DNA from: Planctomycetota bacterium
GTDB lineage: Bacteria > Planctomycetota > UBA8108 > JACQVS01
Assembly (NCBI GenBank): GCA_016209605.1
Contig: JACQVS010000057.1
Span: 1 to 64,000, forward strand
Length of the DNA: 64,000 nt
Direction of reading: 5' to 3'
How positions within the stretch are numbered: position 1 is the first letter of the stretch; every line of letters begins with the position of its first letter. The notes under the pieces are model-generated. The model ran no database searches. It saw only the letters and a program-made list of their open reading frames with translations, and was not told the origin of the DNA. Shown piece by piece: positions 53,501 through 61,829 of this stretch. Made by a program: the position numbers and the translations under genes.

Positions 53501-55932
53501 TGCAAGAGAAAGCGACGGGTGTTCTGATAGAGGGTTGGAAGAAGCGCGGCGCCATCCTTCACCGGGAGGAGGAACTTGACGAACCGGTCGCCCGGCCCAG
53601 AATTGCCGGCGGAAGCAGAAAACCGGTGGAACTCGGCTGGCGTGCAAAGGGCCTCCAGGTAATCCGCCTCTTCCGTGGAGGATTTGTTCTCAAGTACGCT
53701 CAAACTGTGCCCCTCGCGATTGTTGGTAATCAGGTCGATGTCCTGGTCGCCGTCCAAGTCACCAGGAAAAACGAAGCGGAGGCCGGTTCCGGCGGCGTAA
53801 TTAAGGGGCGGCTGGAAAGCGCCGTTGCCAATGCCGAAGAGGATGGACACGTTGTTTGTAGCTTCATTTCCCGTCACCAAGTCGAGCCGGCCGTCGCCGT
53901 CAAAATCCATTGCGACGACCGAGTAAGGCGGACCCCCGGCCGGAAAGTCCTTGGGCGCTTGGAAGGCGCCGCCGCCGTTCTGCATGAATATGGTCACATT
54001 TGCTGACTCCATATTGGCAGTGGCCAGATCCAAGTTCCGGTCGCCGTTGAAATCCGCCGCGATGACATGATGAGGATTGCGGGCCATGGGAAGATCTTTT
54101 CTTACCGGGAAATTACCTTTGCCATCATTTACAAGCAGCGTCACCTTTGCGGCGGTGGAATTGGCAACCGCAAGGTCCATGTCGCCATCTTGATCCAAAT
54201 CGACAGTCGCCAAGGCAATGGGGGAGGCCTGGACCCGGTAATCCCTGGGCAATCCCGCTTTGAACGTTCCATCATTCTGGTTAAAGAGCACGGAGATGTT
54301 GTTGGAACTTTGGTTGGCGCTTGCGGCATCGAGGTCGCCGTCGCCATCGAAATCGGCGAACTGGACATTGATGGGGGCGGAACCCACCGGGAACCGCTTT
54401 GGCGGGAAAAAGGAGCCCGAGCCTTTGTTTAAGTGGATGTAGAGACTGTGGTCCAGATTGTCGACCGTCGCCGCATCGACATCCCCGTCGCCGTCGACAT
54501 CCCCAACGGCCACGGACTGGGGATGTTCACCCCCAAAAACGAAGTTCTTTGATACAACCATGTTGCCATGCCCTTCGTTTTGGAGGTAGTAAAAGCTGCC
54601 GGGATGGGTGATGGCGGCGCTGAAGTCGAGATCTCCATCGCCATCGAAATCTGCCAGACTGCCGGAATGAGGCCGGCAACCCCGCGGATCAGCGCAACCC
54701 TTTAAAGGAATTTCCCTAATGGCTATCGAGAAGGAAGGTCCTTCATCGGCGCTCCAGACGACGAAAATTTTACTGAGCCCTCCGCCGACAAAAGCCACAT
54801 CTATGGCCCGGTCGCCGTCAAAATCCCGGGCCACCATGGACTGCGGAGATCCTTGGACACCCGCGGCTGAAGAGACCCCGAACTTTCCCGCCCCATCGTT
54901 GAATCTCACCGTGATCAGGTTCGAGGTGCCTATGGCCAAATCGGGGTCGCCATCGCGATCAAAATCGGCTAGGTCATGAATGGTGCCCTTGCTGTTAGTG
55001 ACGACAGGGGGTGAGAAAGTGCCATCGCCGCCATTCAAGTAGACGGCAATGGAGCTCGGTGTCAACACCAAGAGATCCATGGCTCCATCGCTGTTGACGT
55101 CTTTGGCGGTCACGACAGGGAGGCCGGTTTGAGGAATCGGATAGCTCGCCGGCGGGCCGAAGCGTCCAGATCCATCGTTTTTAAGAACGGAAAGGTCGCG
55201 GGATGCGGAATTCGCTGTGGCCAAGTCCAAATCCTGGTCTCCGTCGAAGTCGCCGGCGGCAGCCGAGTTTGGGCTGTCGCCTACCAGAAAATCAACCGGC
55301 TGACTGAAAACTCCAGCTCCGGTGTTCTTGAGCACCGAAACGGTGTCAGTGGGGCGATTCACGGCGATGAGGTCGGGAAGCGCATCTCCCGTCACCTCAC
55401 CGATGATGACCACTCGGGTGTCGCTCGATGAAGGATAACTTGCAGGAGGATTGAAGGCGCTGTTCCCATCGTTGGCTAACACCAGGAGCTGGTCGCCATT
55501 TGCCGTGACCGCATCCAAATCGCCGTCCCCATCGAGGTCGCCGAGGGCGAAAGCATAGAGGTTTCTTCCGGCTGCAGAGCTTGTTGGCGAAGAAAAGCGC
55601 CGGTTGCCATTGTTGGTTAGCACAGAAATCACTGAATTGCCCGCAGAATCGCGGGCGGTGCCGATTAAGTCCAAGTTTCCGTCCCTATCCAAATCGCCTC
55701 CTCCCACTAACCGGGGCGCGGCCGTGAGAGAAATTTCCTGCCCTCCCGCCTCAAACCGAACCGGTACCACCTCGCATTCATCCGGAACAAGGTTGCGATT
55801 GCAGTCATCGCTTCGCCCGGCTTGAATGTCGGAGCCATCTTCAGCCTCATTGCCGTTGCAATCGGCGCCGAAAGAAACTTTGAACGCAGCGAGCGCTATC
55901 CCAATAGGAAGAATCCATTTAATCCATTCCAT
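50518..55932 (-). CDS. Giant exported FG-GAP / swivelling-His / ATP-grasp (PEP-synthase-like) / dockerin-like protein
   Basis: An 1804-residue protein with a signal peptide (about 1-22, ILPIGIALAAFKVSFGADC) and a calcium-repeat start. About 14 FG-GAP-like units form propeller(s) at about 77-760 (DLDRDGNLDLIGT, DFDGDQDLDLATAN, DVDGDGDVDAATVD). A mixed domain (about 770-960) leads to a PEP-utilising swivelling domain with GVITAEPQGELSHVAVRTAR (His about 990). A PPDK/PEP-synthase-type ATP-grasp follows (about 1078-1390: FGGKAANLARLQ, PVRFRSSSNVEDVLEFNGAG, LYDSTTAC). The C-terminus (about 1711-1804) is a dockerin-like pair and Cys tail. The order His-domain before ATP-grasp is the reverse of PEP synthase and like plant glucan, water dikinase. 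ATP supply outside the cell is a puzzle. The ATG at 55932 fits the signal peptide. Confidence 0.85.
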   Translation of the reverse strand: MEWIKWILPIGIALAAFKVSFGADCNGNEAEDGSDIQAGRSDDCNRNLVPDECEVVPVRFEAGGQEISLTAAPRLVGGGDLDRDGNLDLIGTARDSAGNSVISVLTNNGNRRFSSPTSSAAGRNLYAFALGDLDGDGDLDAVTANGDQLLVLANDGNSAFNPPASYPSSSDTRVVIIGEVTGDALPDLIAVNRPTDTVSVLKNTGAGVFSQPVDFLVGDSPNSAAAGDFDGDQDLDLATANSASRDLSVLKNDGSGRFGPPASYPIPQTGLPVVTAKDVNSDGAMDLLVLTPSSIAVYLNGGDGTFSPPVVTNSKGTIHDLADFDRDGDPDLAIGTSNLITVRFNDGAGKFGVSSAAGVQGSPQSMVARDFDGDRAIDVAFVGGGLSKIFVVWSADEGPSFSIAIREIPLKGCADPRGCRPHSGSLADFDGDGDLDFSAAITHPGSFYYLQNEGHGNMVVSKNFVFGGEHPQSVAVGDVDGDGDVDAATVDNLDHSLYIHLNKGSGSFFPPKRFPVGSAPINVQFADFDGDGDLDAASANQSSNNISVLFNQNDGTFKAGLPRDYRVQASPIALATVDLDQDGDMDLAVANSTAAKVTLLVNDGKGNFPVRKDLPMARNPHHVIAADFNGDRNLDLATANMESANVTIFMQNGGGAFQAPKDFPAGGPPYSVVAMDFDGDGRLDLVTGNEATNNVSILFGIGNGAFQPPLNYAAGTGLRFVFPGDLDGDQDIDLITNNREGHSLSVLENKSSTEEADYLEALCTPAEFHRFSASAGNSGPGDRFVKFLLPVKDGAALLPTLYQNTRRFLLHPDFLRQVFPDRFPALTAEEYEKLVGRRATRQYFVGSISRIVAEKGLIYGFNIYADFSDLVESLRVEEVRDIFERLSRSFHLRPIAYFPGSPAEAERAQKWQNPGFPIYLGGLQPSGSYEAYTTAAAYGRVRLLSEATFNEANNKGLLSFQDILILERAPRDIEGVVGGVITAEPQGELSHVAVRTARRGTPNAFVAGALELFASLEGKLVRLEVRESGYEVREASQADAERWWAANRPSLSELPALDAEFRDLNSLDDLDLSEERLPPEARFGGKAANLARLQRILEGPWSRYREKGFAIPMSYYLEFMRSNRILSALGPKKEVTYEDYLKELFANEVFLTNSQRRFELLKAFQKHVEDKGEVSDSLVRQLAVRIFEVFGSTSIPVRFRSSSNVEDVLEFNGAGLYDSTTACAADDLDVGDTGPSRCDPTKLEERGIARALKLVWGSLWNYRAFEEREYYGIPQELAAMGILVTQTFTDESANGVAFTGNPANLEDNRYVVIAQLGETSVVSPDPGILAEKDLLEIVDGKVARIIRTRSSSLLPEGKFILSEAHLEEFGLLLWHIDRNFPVQLGKYRREQVLLDLEFKIEAAGTLAVKQVRPFLRTESAGPSPTFELEISSGASACGAFSIGREPRAEYELKSVLKFTPGRIPLPTKIDTFPGNLLEEVRIGKQAALASPKADGLFQITKLQNGNGRITYRFTYEQEFRLAGGESFQLNLSLIDYQAQDGEPVERTRILGKDLLVENLLLQGSLRNGEEISDLFYSSCAFEAIPLWVIRAELEDGSSFRLEERFRPEPQNAKGPASLTRAEVIIGGQRREVSDYWHLVYSAARHNEHIRHWVVFDPPVVVAVLGQPVHAVELVAPEEHEGIRAEANYLGEQLQPLAKVKVLLYQRDPADAIVTLFRRGDAVPDGSIELADAIAVLNFLFLRGEKPACAKAADANDDGRLTIGDAVITLQHLLGGRPLPAPFAACGSDPTADSLTCDSFPLCTP

Positions 55933-56043
55933 GCGATCACCCTGATTGAAGGAATTCTCGCCACGGTAAAAGCGGGTGTCAAGAGGGTTTTCAGGTGGCA
56001 CGGCGAATCAGATCCGGGATTGAAACAAAGATGAACTGGCTTG

Positions 56044-57426
56044 CTAGCGGTTCGACTGGGCCTCTGGCAGCAGGCCGTGGTATCGGGCCAGCCAGTAGAC
56101 CAGCAGGTAGTCCATGCCGGAGTAGGTTTCATCTCCCTTGGCGTCCAGGTCCGCTTCCAGGGCGTATGGGCTGCTCTTCCAGATGAAGGAGCTCAGCGAA
56201 CGGAGGTGCAGCGGCAAGGCGGTTTGATTGCGCAGCGCCCCCTTGCGGCCGCGGAAGCAGGAGGGCTGGACGAGCGGATGGCCCTTCAAATCGACCGCCC
56301 GGACGCGCAGGTCGACAGGGAAGAGGAGGAAGGTCTCGGCCATGTCCCGCCGGAGCTGCTCGGGCGGCGCCTCGCCGGCTCGAGCCGCGTCAACGAGGTT
56401 GAAGAAGAGATTCCCCTCGTGGCGCACCCAGCCCCACAGCCGGCGGAGGCTTTTTTGATAAACCGCCTTCACCCCCGCATCGCTCTCCAGGGCGATCAAG
56501 GAGTAAAGCCCCAGCATGGCCATGTTGTCGTTGTTGTGGTTGGTGAGGCCGAGGAACTGGAACTTGTTGCAAGCGGTCGCTTCATGGTAGCCCCGGCCCA
56601 GGAGGGATCGATAGTGCCTGCCGAATCTCTCCGCGCCGTTCAGCCGGGCGGCGAGCAGCTGCCAGCCCAGGCAGAGGTCGGCGTTCGGGCCGATTGGCAC
56701 GCCGGCGATGAAACCCCTCAAGTTGCCGAAGGTGGTGGTCTCCCCATCGGCATCGACGATGCGGAGGTCATTGTCCCAGATATGGTCGGCGATGGCGGCG
56801 ACTTCCGGAGCCATCAGCTCGCGCAGCTCCGCGTCCCCGCTCCCGGCGTCAATGCCCAGGACGGTGGCGGCTACCGCGTAGCCGAAGAGGACGCCGAAGT
56901 ACTGGTCCTTGCTGACGTCGCCGCGGTAGCGATAGTTCGAGTGCGGAACCGCTCCCGACCGCCACTTTTGCGACGGCTTCTCGCCCGGCAGCTCGAGGGC
57001 GGCCGGAAAAATCGCGCGGGCGAGCAGACCGGATCTGCCGGTGACCCGATGCAGGAGGCGGAGCCCCTTGAGGACCAGGAGGACCGCCTCGCGGTCGGCC
57101 GGCGTCCGGGTGATCGAGTACTTGAAGGCGAAGGCCGCGAGCAGGCAGCCGGTCCACATGGCCTCATCGGCGAGGTTCTGGTAGCCGCCGGCTTCGCCGG
57201 GGCTGAACTCGCGGTCGGGGCGGTGGTACACGAGCACTCCCTCGGGGCTCAAGTGCCGCGACCTCAAGTGGCTTTCGATGCGGCCGATCTTCTCGGCCAG
57301 CGGGATCTTGACGTGCTCGGGGTAAGTCGGCCGCCATCGATCCCAGGGAATGGGGCCGGTCGGATAGATGCAGGAAGAGGAAAGGCTCGCGAGCAGCAAG
57401 AGAGCGGCCCTGAACAGTCGGCTCAT
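56044..57426 (-). CDS. Lipoprotein with a helical toroid-like domain
   Basis: A 460-residue lipoprotein: signal then lipobox-like SSLSSSC (Cys about residue 19). The mature part is strongly helical, in a repeating pattern typical of alpha/alpha-toroid enzymes (LADEAMWTGCLLAAFAFKY, DREAVLLVLKGLRLLHRV, RLLWGWVRHEG-like). Motifs include SKDQYFGVLFGYAVAATVLG and NKFQFLGLTNHNNDNMAMLG. It may be a glycan lyase or hydrolase-like protein, but I do not recognise a family and no catalytic residues can be named. It is transcribed away from the glycosyltransferase gene and tail-to-head with the giant dikinase-like gene. Confidence 0.55.
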   Translation of the reverse strand: MSRLFRAALLLLASLSSSCIYPTGPIPWDRWRPTYPEHVKIPLAEKIGRIESHLRSRHLSPEGVLVYHRPDREFSPGEAGGYQNLADEAMWTGCLLAAFAFKYSITRTPADREAVLLVLKGLRLLHRVTGRSGLLARAIFPAALELPGEKPSQKWRSGAVPHSNYRYRGDVSKDQYFGVLFGYAVAATVLGIDAGSGDAELRELMAPEVAAIADHIWDNDLRIVDADGETTTFGNLRGFIAGVPIGPNADLCLGWQLLAARLNGAERFGRHYRSLLGRGYHEATACNKFQFLGLTNHNNDNMAMLGLYSLIALESDAGVKAVYQKSLRRLWGWVRHEGNLFFNLVDAARAGEAPPEQLRRDMAETFLLFPVDLRVRAVDLKGHPLVQPSCFRGRKGALRNQTALPLHLRSLSSFIWKSSPYALEADLDAKGDETYSGMDYLLVYWLARYHGLLPEAQSNR

Positions 57427-57589
57427 GAAGACACCATGGTAGGGCCCGGCTGGGGATTTTCAAGCCCTCGCCAGGCAGGGAATGCAAACTGGCGACGCTT
57501 GCAGCTCGCCTTTTCCGGGTGGGGTGTTAAGATGGTTGCCGATCTCCCCGTTGGCTCGATTTCAATCCCTGAAGTGGAGAGCTCAGATT

Positions 57590-59311
57590 TTGGATCCATT
57601 CGACCGGACGATCCAAGGGGCAGACACTGTCTTCCCTCCCTTTGAACGCCCCCGTCTCATCGACTGGCTGCTGATCCTCATCCCCCTTCTGCCCCTCTTC
57701 CACAACCTGGGAGCCGGGCAGCTCAGGGGCTCGGAGGCCCGCTGGCTCTCGATCGCCCAGAGCATGCGCGAGACCGGCCGCTGGTTCGAGCCCCTCCTGA
57801 ACGGCGAGCCGTACTGGGACAAGCCGCTCCTCTCCTACTGGGTCATCGTCCTCGCCTCCTGGCCGTCCGAGGGGGTGAACGAGCTGGCGGCCCGCCTCCC
57901 CAGCGCCCTTTCGGGCGCCGTCACCGTTCTCCTGACCGGGTGGATGGCGGCGCGGCTCTTCGGCCGGCAGTTCTTCGTCGCCGCCGGCTGGATCCTGGCC
58001 ACCTCCTTCTCCTTCCTTTTCTGGGCCCGCAGCGCTTCGGCCGACTTGCTCAACCTGGCGTTCCTCACTGCGGCCCTGGCGGTTTACGTGGAGTCGTATC
58101 GGGGGATCCGCCGCTGGCACCTGCTCCTCTTCTTCGTCCTCCTCGGGCTGGGCGGGCACGCCAAGGGGCTGCCGGCCGTTTTTCTTCCCCTGGGAATCGC
58201 CGGCCTCGACCTGATCCTTTGCCGCCGGGCGGAGCTGAAGAGGTCGGCGGTTTGGATGGCGGCCGGGGCGGTCCTGGGCGGACTGGTCTATGGCCTGCCT
58301 TTTTTCCTCTCCTACCTTTCGAACGGCGACTGGCAGCTTCTCCGGCTGATGTGGAAGGAGAACTTCGTCCGCTACTTCGATGCCTTCGATCATAAAAGTG
58401 AAAACTGTCTCTACTACTCGTACATCCTGCCCTTGATGTTCATGCCGTGGTCGCTCTGGCTGCCGGGCGCCCTCGGCTGGGGGGCGAGGCGGCTCAAGTC
58501 CCATGCCGGCGCGCGTTTCGCCTTTCTCTGCTTTGCCGGCATTTTCCTCTTTTTCTCCGTCGGCCAGTCGCGGCGCAGCTATTACATCCTGCCGGCGTTT
58601 CCGTTCGCCGCCCTGCTGGCGGCGTTTTTCTGGGGGGAGATCGGCGGGCGCCTCGAGCGCGGCGAGCCGGTCCAGCGAGCCTGGCGGGCGATGCTGAAGC
58701 TGCCGGTGGGCTTGATCGCCATCCTCCTCCCCTTGGCGATCGGCTACCTCCTCGCCGGGCGGTTCATCCCGGGGATCGCCGGCGAGGTGGTGCGGATCCT
58801 GCCTTATTCTTGGCTTCTGGCGCTGGCCGGCGCCGGCGCCGGCGTCTTTTTCTATCGGGCCATTGGCGGTGGCGGGGCCTGGCGCCAGCGCTTTCTGGCC
58901 GTCGGCCTCCTGTCCGTCCTGGCGGCGGCTTACTTCTCCACCGGCGGGGTGGTTCTACAGGAGATGGGATTGACGGAAAAAGACTTTGCCAGGGAAGTTC
59001 AATCGGCCTACCCCGGCAAAAAAGTCATCTATTTCAGCCTGGGGAAGTCCCGGCTTTTCAGCTACCTGGGCCCGGGATTGAGCGTTGAAACTCCGGAGGC
59101 GGTCCTGGAGCTGGTCAGGACCTTGAAGGAGGAGCCGCTCTTCGTCTGCAATCCTCGGGGCCTCCAGAAGATGCAGGAGGGGAACCGGGTGGTGCCCCAT
59201 ATCCTCCTCCGGGCCCAAACCCGGCAGATCGGCCGGCTGGTGGAGGCCAAGGACACTTATTACCTCGTCGAGTGCGCGCTGGGGCCGGGCTTCGACCGTT
59301 CCAAGGGCTGA
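57590..59311 (+). CDS. ArnT/family-39-like membrane glycosyltransferase
   Basis: A 573-residue integral membrane protein with about 11-12 hydrophobic segments. It resembles dolichyl-phosphate-mannose-protein mannosyltransferase and ArnT enzymes, which move a sugar from a lipid carrier to a periplasmic acceptor. The first periplasmic loop carries the family pattern (GSEARWLSIAQSMRETGRWF, then LLNGEPYWDKPLLSYW), with Glu in place of the usual Asp-Glu pair. GGHAKGLPAVFLPLGIAGL and SYILPLMFMPWSLWL are further GT-C-like segments. A TTG at 57590 with GGAG upstream is chosen; the ATG at 57482 is possible but adds a non-matching 36 residues. It may decorate lipid A, pili or proteins. Confidence 0.75.
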   Translation: MDPFDRTIQGADTVFPPFERPRLIDWLLILIPLLPLFHNLGAGQLRGSEARWLSIAQSMRETGRWFEPLLNGEPYWDKPLLSYWVIVLASWPSEGVNELAARLPSALSGAVTVLLTGWMAARLFGRQFFVAAGWILATSFSFLFWARSASADLLNLAFLTAALAVYVESYRGIRRWHLLLFFVLLGLGGHAKGLPAVFLPLGIAGLDLILCRRAELKRSAVWMAAGAVLGGLVYGLPFFLSYLSNGDWQLLRLMWKENFVRYFDAFDHKSENCLYYSYILPLMFMPWSLWLPGALGWGARRLKSHAGARFAFLCFAGIFLFFSVGQSRRSYYILPAFPFAALLAAFFWGEIGGRLERGEPVQRAWRAMLKLPVGLIAILLPLAIGYLLAGRFIPGIAGEVVRILPYSWLLALAGAGAGVFFYRAIGGGGAWRQRFLAVGLLSVLAAAYFSTGGVVLQEMGLTEKDFAREVQSAYPGKKVIYFSLGKSRLFSYLGPGLSVETPEAVLELVRTLKEEPLFVCNPRGLQKMQEGNRVVPHILLRAQTRQIGRLVEAKDTYYLVECALGPGFDRSKG

Positions 59312-59332
59312 TCAGCTGGCGAGGTTCAGAGG

Positions 59333-60562
59333 TCACTTTTTCTCCCCCGCGGCCAGCTTCTCCTGGTAGTACTCTTTCCAGCGCTTCTGGGCTTCAAGGC
59401 GGGCCTTGGGAGCGGCATACGGCTCGTAGCCCAGGTCCCGATGGGTGATCCGGCGCAGGGCCTCGCCGGCATGGACGCGCACGTACTCGTCTTCATCCGC
59501 GAGCCCCTCGATGGCGATCGGCACCCCTTGCCACTCGCCGATCTCGCCGATGATCCGCATCACGGCGCGGCGAGCGAGCTGAAAGGGATGATCGGCGATC
59601 CTGGCGAGGTAGGGGAGGGCGGGCGCGCCAAGATTTTTCAAGTGGCTTTCGGCGCGCGTGCGGTTGCGCGTCCGCTGCCGGGTGAGCTCGTAAACGGCCG
59701 TTTGAATCTCCTCCTCCAGCTCGGGGGCGATGGCGGGGACGGCCTTTCCCGCCTCGACGGCGGCTGGCGGCAGCGGCACCGGCTCCGCCGCCTTGGCTTC
59801 GGGCCCGATCTTGGCTTCAGGACCCGTCACCGGAGCTCCTTCTTCCGCGAGCTCCGCGGGGACCTCCAGCTCCCCGGCGCGCGCTTCGATCCGGTCGATC
59901 GCCGAGCGCTGGATCAGCAGGCGTCCCAGGGAGCCGATCTCCACGATCAGGGGCTCGTTTTCCGGACCGGCCGCCGGATTGCCCGGGATGCGCCGGCCGT
60001 TCTTGAGGTGGATGAGATGGGTGGTAGGGATCTTGCTCGCGCCCAGGGAGGCGGGAGCGGGGCGGGCCTGGTCGCCGGCGAGCGCCTTCTCGGCCGCCGC
60101 GGCGGGCCTCCAGGAGAGGCGGATCGTCCCTTTCTCCGGCAGCTGGACTTCCAGCTGCTCGCTCCCTTCCGCCGGTCCCGGCGCCAGCCCCAGCACGGCG
60201 CCGTACTCGACCGGGCTTGGCGCCGCGGCGGCGCCACCTCTCCCGGCCCGCACCAGCACCAGATCCCTCACCATGGCGGGAATGGGCGGCCCCGCCGTCC
60301 CGGCGCTGTCGGGCGCGGCGGGATTGGGGCCAGGGCGGTCGTTTTTTTCGACCGCCGCCACTTGCCAGCGCGGAATGCTCAGGCGCGCCTTCGGGCCGAA
60401 GGTGAGCACGATTTCCTGGCCGGTCGCCAGGTCGCCCTCGATCTTGCCGTCGATCTTCGAGCCGTTTTTCAAGGTCAGGGTGTCGGCCGCGGCCGGGCGG
60501 GCCGGCAGGGATGCCAGGCAGGAAGCAATCAAGAATAAATATAACTTTTGGAAATTAACCAT
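59333..60562 (-). CDS. Exported protein with small beta repeats and HEAT-like repeats
   Basis: A 409-residue protein with a signal peptide (YLFLIASCLASLPARPAAA). The first half holds short beta motifs seen more than once, beginning LTLKNGSKIDGKIEGD and IHLKNGRRIPGN (the type found before DUF/Sm-like domains in planctomycete exported proteins). These are separated by Pro/Ala/Gly-rich linkers. The C-terminal part (about 290-400) is a set of HEAT-like helical repeats: AESHLKNLGAPALPYLARIA, LARRAVMRIIGEIGE and YVRVHAGEALRRITH. ATG at 60562 is preferred, because the longer frame to 60604 lacks a signal. A binding scaffold is likely, with the partner unknown. Confidence 0.65.
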   Translation of the reverse strand: MVNFQKLYLFLIASCLASLPARPAAADTLTLKNGSKIDGKIEGDLATGQEIVLTFGPKARLSIPRWQVAAVEKNDRPGPNPAAPDSAGTAGPPIPAMVRDLVLVRAGRGGAAAAPSPVEYGAVLGLAPGPAEGSEQLEVQLPEKGTIRLSWRPAAAAEKALAGDQARPAPASLGASKIPTTHLIHLKNGRRIPGNPAAGPENEPLIVEIGSLGRLLIQRSAIDRIEARAGELEVPAELAEEGAPVTGPEAKIGPEAKAAEPVPLPPAAVEAGKAVPAIAPELEEEIQTAVYELTRQRTRNRTRAESHLKNLGAPALPYLARIADHPFQLARRAVMRIIGEIGEWQGVPIAIEGLADEDEYVRVHAGEALRRITHRDLGYEPYAAPKARLEAQKRWKEYYQEKLAAGEKK

Positions 60563-60670
60563 GGTGCACCTCAAGCAAGCAGAACTCCTGGAACGTGGTC
60601 TCATTGGTGAATGGCCATCTCCAATTATAAGGGGTCGGCTCGGGTCAATGGAATCCCTCGGCCAGCCTTT

Positions 60671-60716
60671 TTTGACGGCCTTTTTTGACAGACTTTTTCA
60701 AGTTTGCCGGTTTATC
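60671..60716 (+). promoter_or_regulatory. Candidate promoter region of neuB
   Basis: Two T6GAC repeats (about 60670 and 60681), the second giving TTGACA at 60685-60690 in -35-like form, precede the neuB start by about 60 bases. No convincing -10 box stands at 16-18 bases, so the call is weak. The region also serves the divergent gene starting at 60562. Confidence 0.25.
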
Positions 60717-60746
60717 GGCCGATCATCAGTATGGAGGAGGTGCACG

Positions 60747-61829
60747 ATGCCCGTTTTAGAAAAAATCGAGTTACAGACGCCCGCGATCCCGGCGGGAGCA
60801 TCCCCAGCGCTGGTGATCGCCGAGGTCGGCGTCAACCACAACGGCCGCCTGGACCTGGCTTTAGCGTCGGTCGAGGCGGCTTTCCGGGCGGGCGCCAATG
60901 CCGTCAAGTTCCAGACCTTCAAGGCCGAGAGGCTGGCGGCGCCGACGGCTCCTCAGGCCGGATACCAGCGGCGGCGGCCGGATTCGAGGTCAGCGCCGGC
61001 GGCGGCCAAGGGGGGGCAGCTCGAGATGCTCAAGGCCCTGGAGCTTTCCGAGGCTGATTTCAGCCGGATCCGCGATCACTGCGAGCGGCAGGGAGTGGAG
61101 TTTCTCTCCACCCCCTTCGATCCGGAGAGCGCCGCCTTCCTCCGCGATCTCGGCGTGCGGCGGTTCAAGGTCGGCTCCGGCGACCTCACCAACGTCCCCC
61201 TCCTCAAGCGCCTGGGCGGCTTCCGCCTGCCGGTCATCCTGTCGACGGGCATGGCGGTCGACGGCGAAATCGCCGAGGCCATCGAGGCTCTGGAGGAGGC
61301 CGGCGCTCCCGAGATCACCTTGCTCCACTGCATCAGCCAGTATCCGGCGCCGCCGGAGAGCCTGCAGCTCCGGCGCATCCCCTGGCTGCGCGATCGATTC
61401 GGCAGGCCGGTGGGATACTCGGACCACTCCTTGGGCCATGAAGCCGCCTTGGGGGCCCGGGCGCTGGGGGCGATGGTCATCGAAAAGCACTTGACGCTGG
61501 ACCGATCCCTCCCCGGCCCGGACCACGCCGCCTCCGCCGATCCGGCGGAGTTCGCCGAGCTGGTGAAGCGGCTGCGGCTCCTCGAAACCATGCTGGGCGG
61601 AGGCGAGCGGGTGTTCCAGTCCGAGGAGGAGGAGATTCGCGCGGTGGCGCGGAAGAGCATCGTGGCGCTGCGTCCCATCCGGCAGGGGGAGAGGCTCGAG
61701 GAGAGGAATATCGGCATCCTGCGGCCTGGCACCGGCATCGCCCCTCGCCACTGGGAGGAAGTGCTCGGAAGGCGGGCGGCGAGAGATATCAACGCGGGAG
61801 AGCCGCTCGAGTGGCGGTGGATCGCGTGA
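60747..61829 (+). CDS. neuB: N-acetylneuraminate/legionaminate synthase family protein
   Basis: A 360-residue enzyme that condenses phosphoenolpyruvate with an N-acylated sugar to make a nonulosonic acid. The TIM barrel shows PALVIAEVGVNHNGRLDLAL, AGANAVKFQTFKAERLA, FKVGSGDLTNVPLL and VIEKHLTLDRSLPGPDHAAS (metal and catalytic positions). The C-terminal SAF/antifreeze-like domain is present (RKSIVALRPIRQGERLEERN). GGAGGAGG precedes the ATG at 60747; the far longer frame upstream is a shadow of the minus-strand gene. Which sugar (sialic, legionaminic or other) cannot be told. Overlaps neuC by 4 bases. Confidence 0.92.
   Translation: MPVLEKIELQTPAIPAGASPALVIAEVGVNHNGRLDLALASVEAAFRAGANAVKFQTFKAERLAAPTAPQAGYQRRRPDSRSAPAAAKGGQLEMLKALELSEADFSRIRDHCERQGVEFLSTPFDPESAAFLRDLGVRRFKVGSGDLTNVPLLKRLGGFRLPVILSTGMAVDGEIAEAIEALEEAGAPEITLLHCISQYPAPPESLQLRRIPWLRDRFGRPVGYSDHSLGHEAALGARALGAMVIEKHLTLDRSLPGPDHAASADPAEFAELVKRLRLLETMLGGGERVFQSEEEEIRAVARKSIVALRPIRQGERLEERNIGILRPGTGIAPRHWEEVLGRRAARDINAGEPLEWRWIA

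Noticed and set aside
15517-55932. The two giant proteins seem to have the same length (1827 codons in the longest frames)
   Set aside because: The equality is a coincidence: the second starts 23 codons later (1804 residues) and their domain contents differ apart from the dockerin-like tail.
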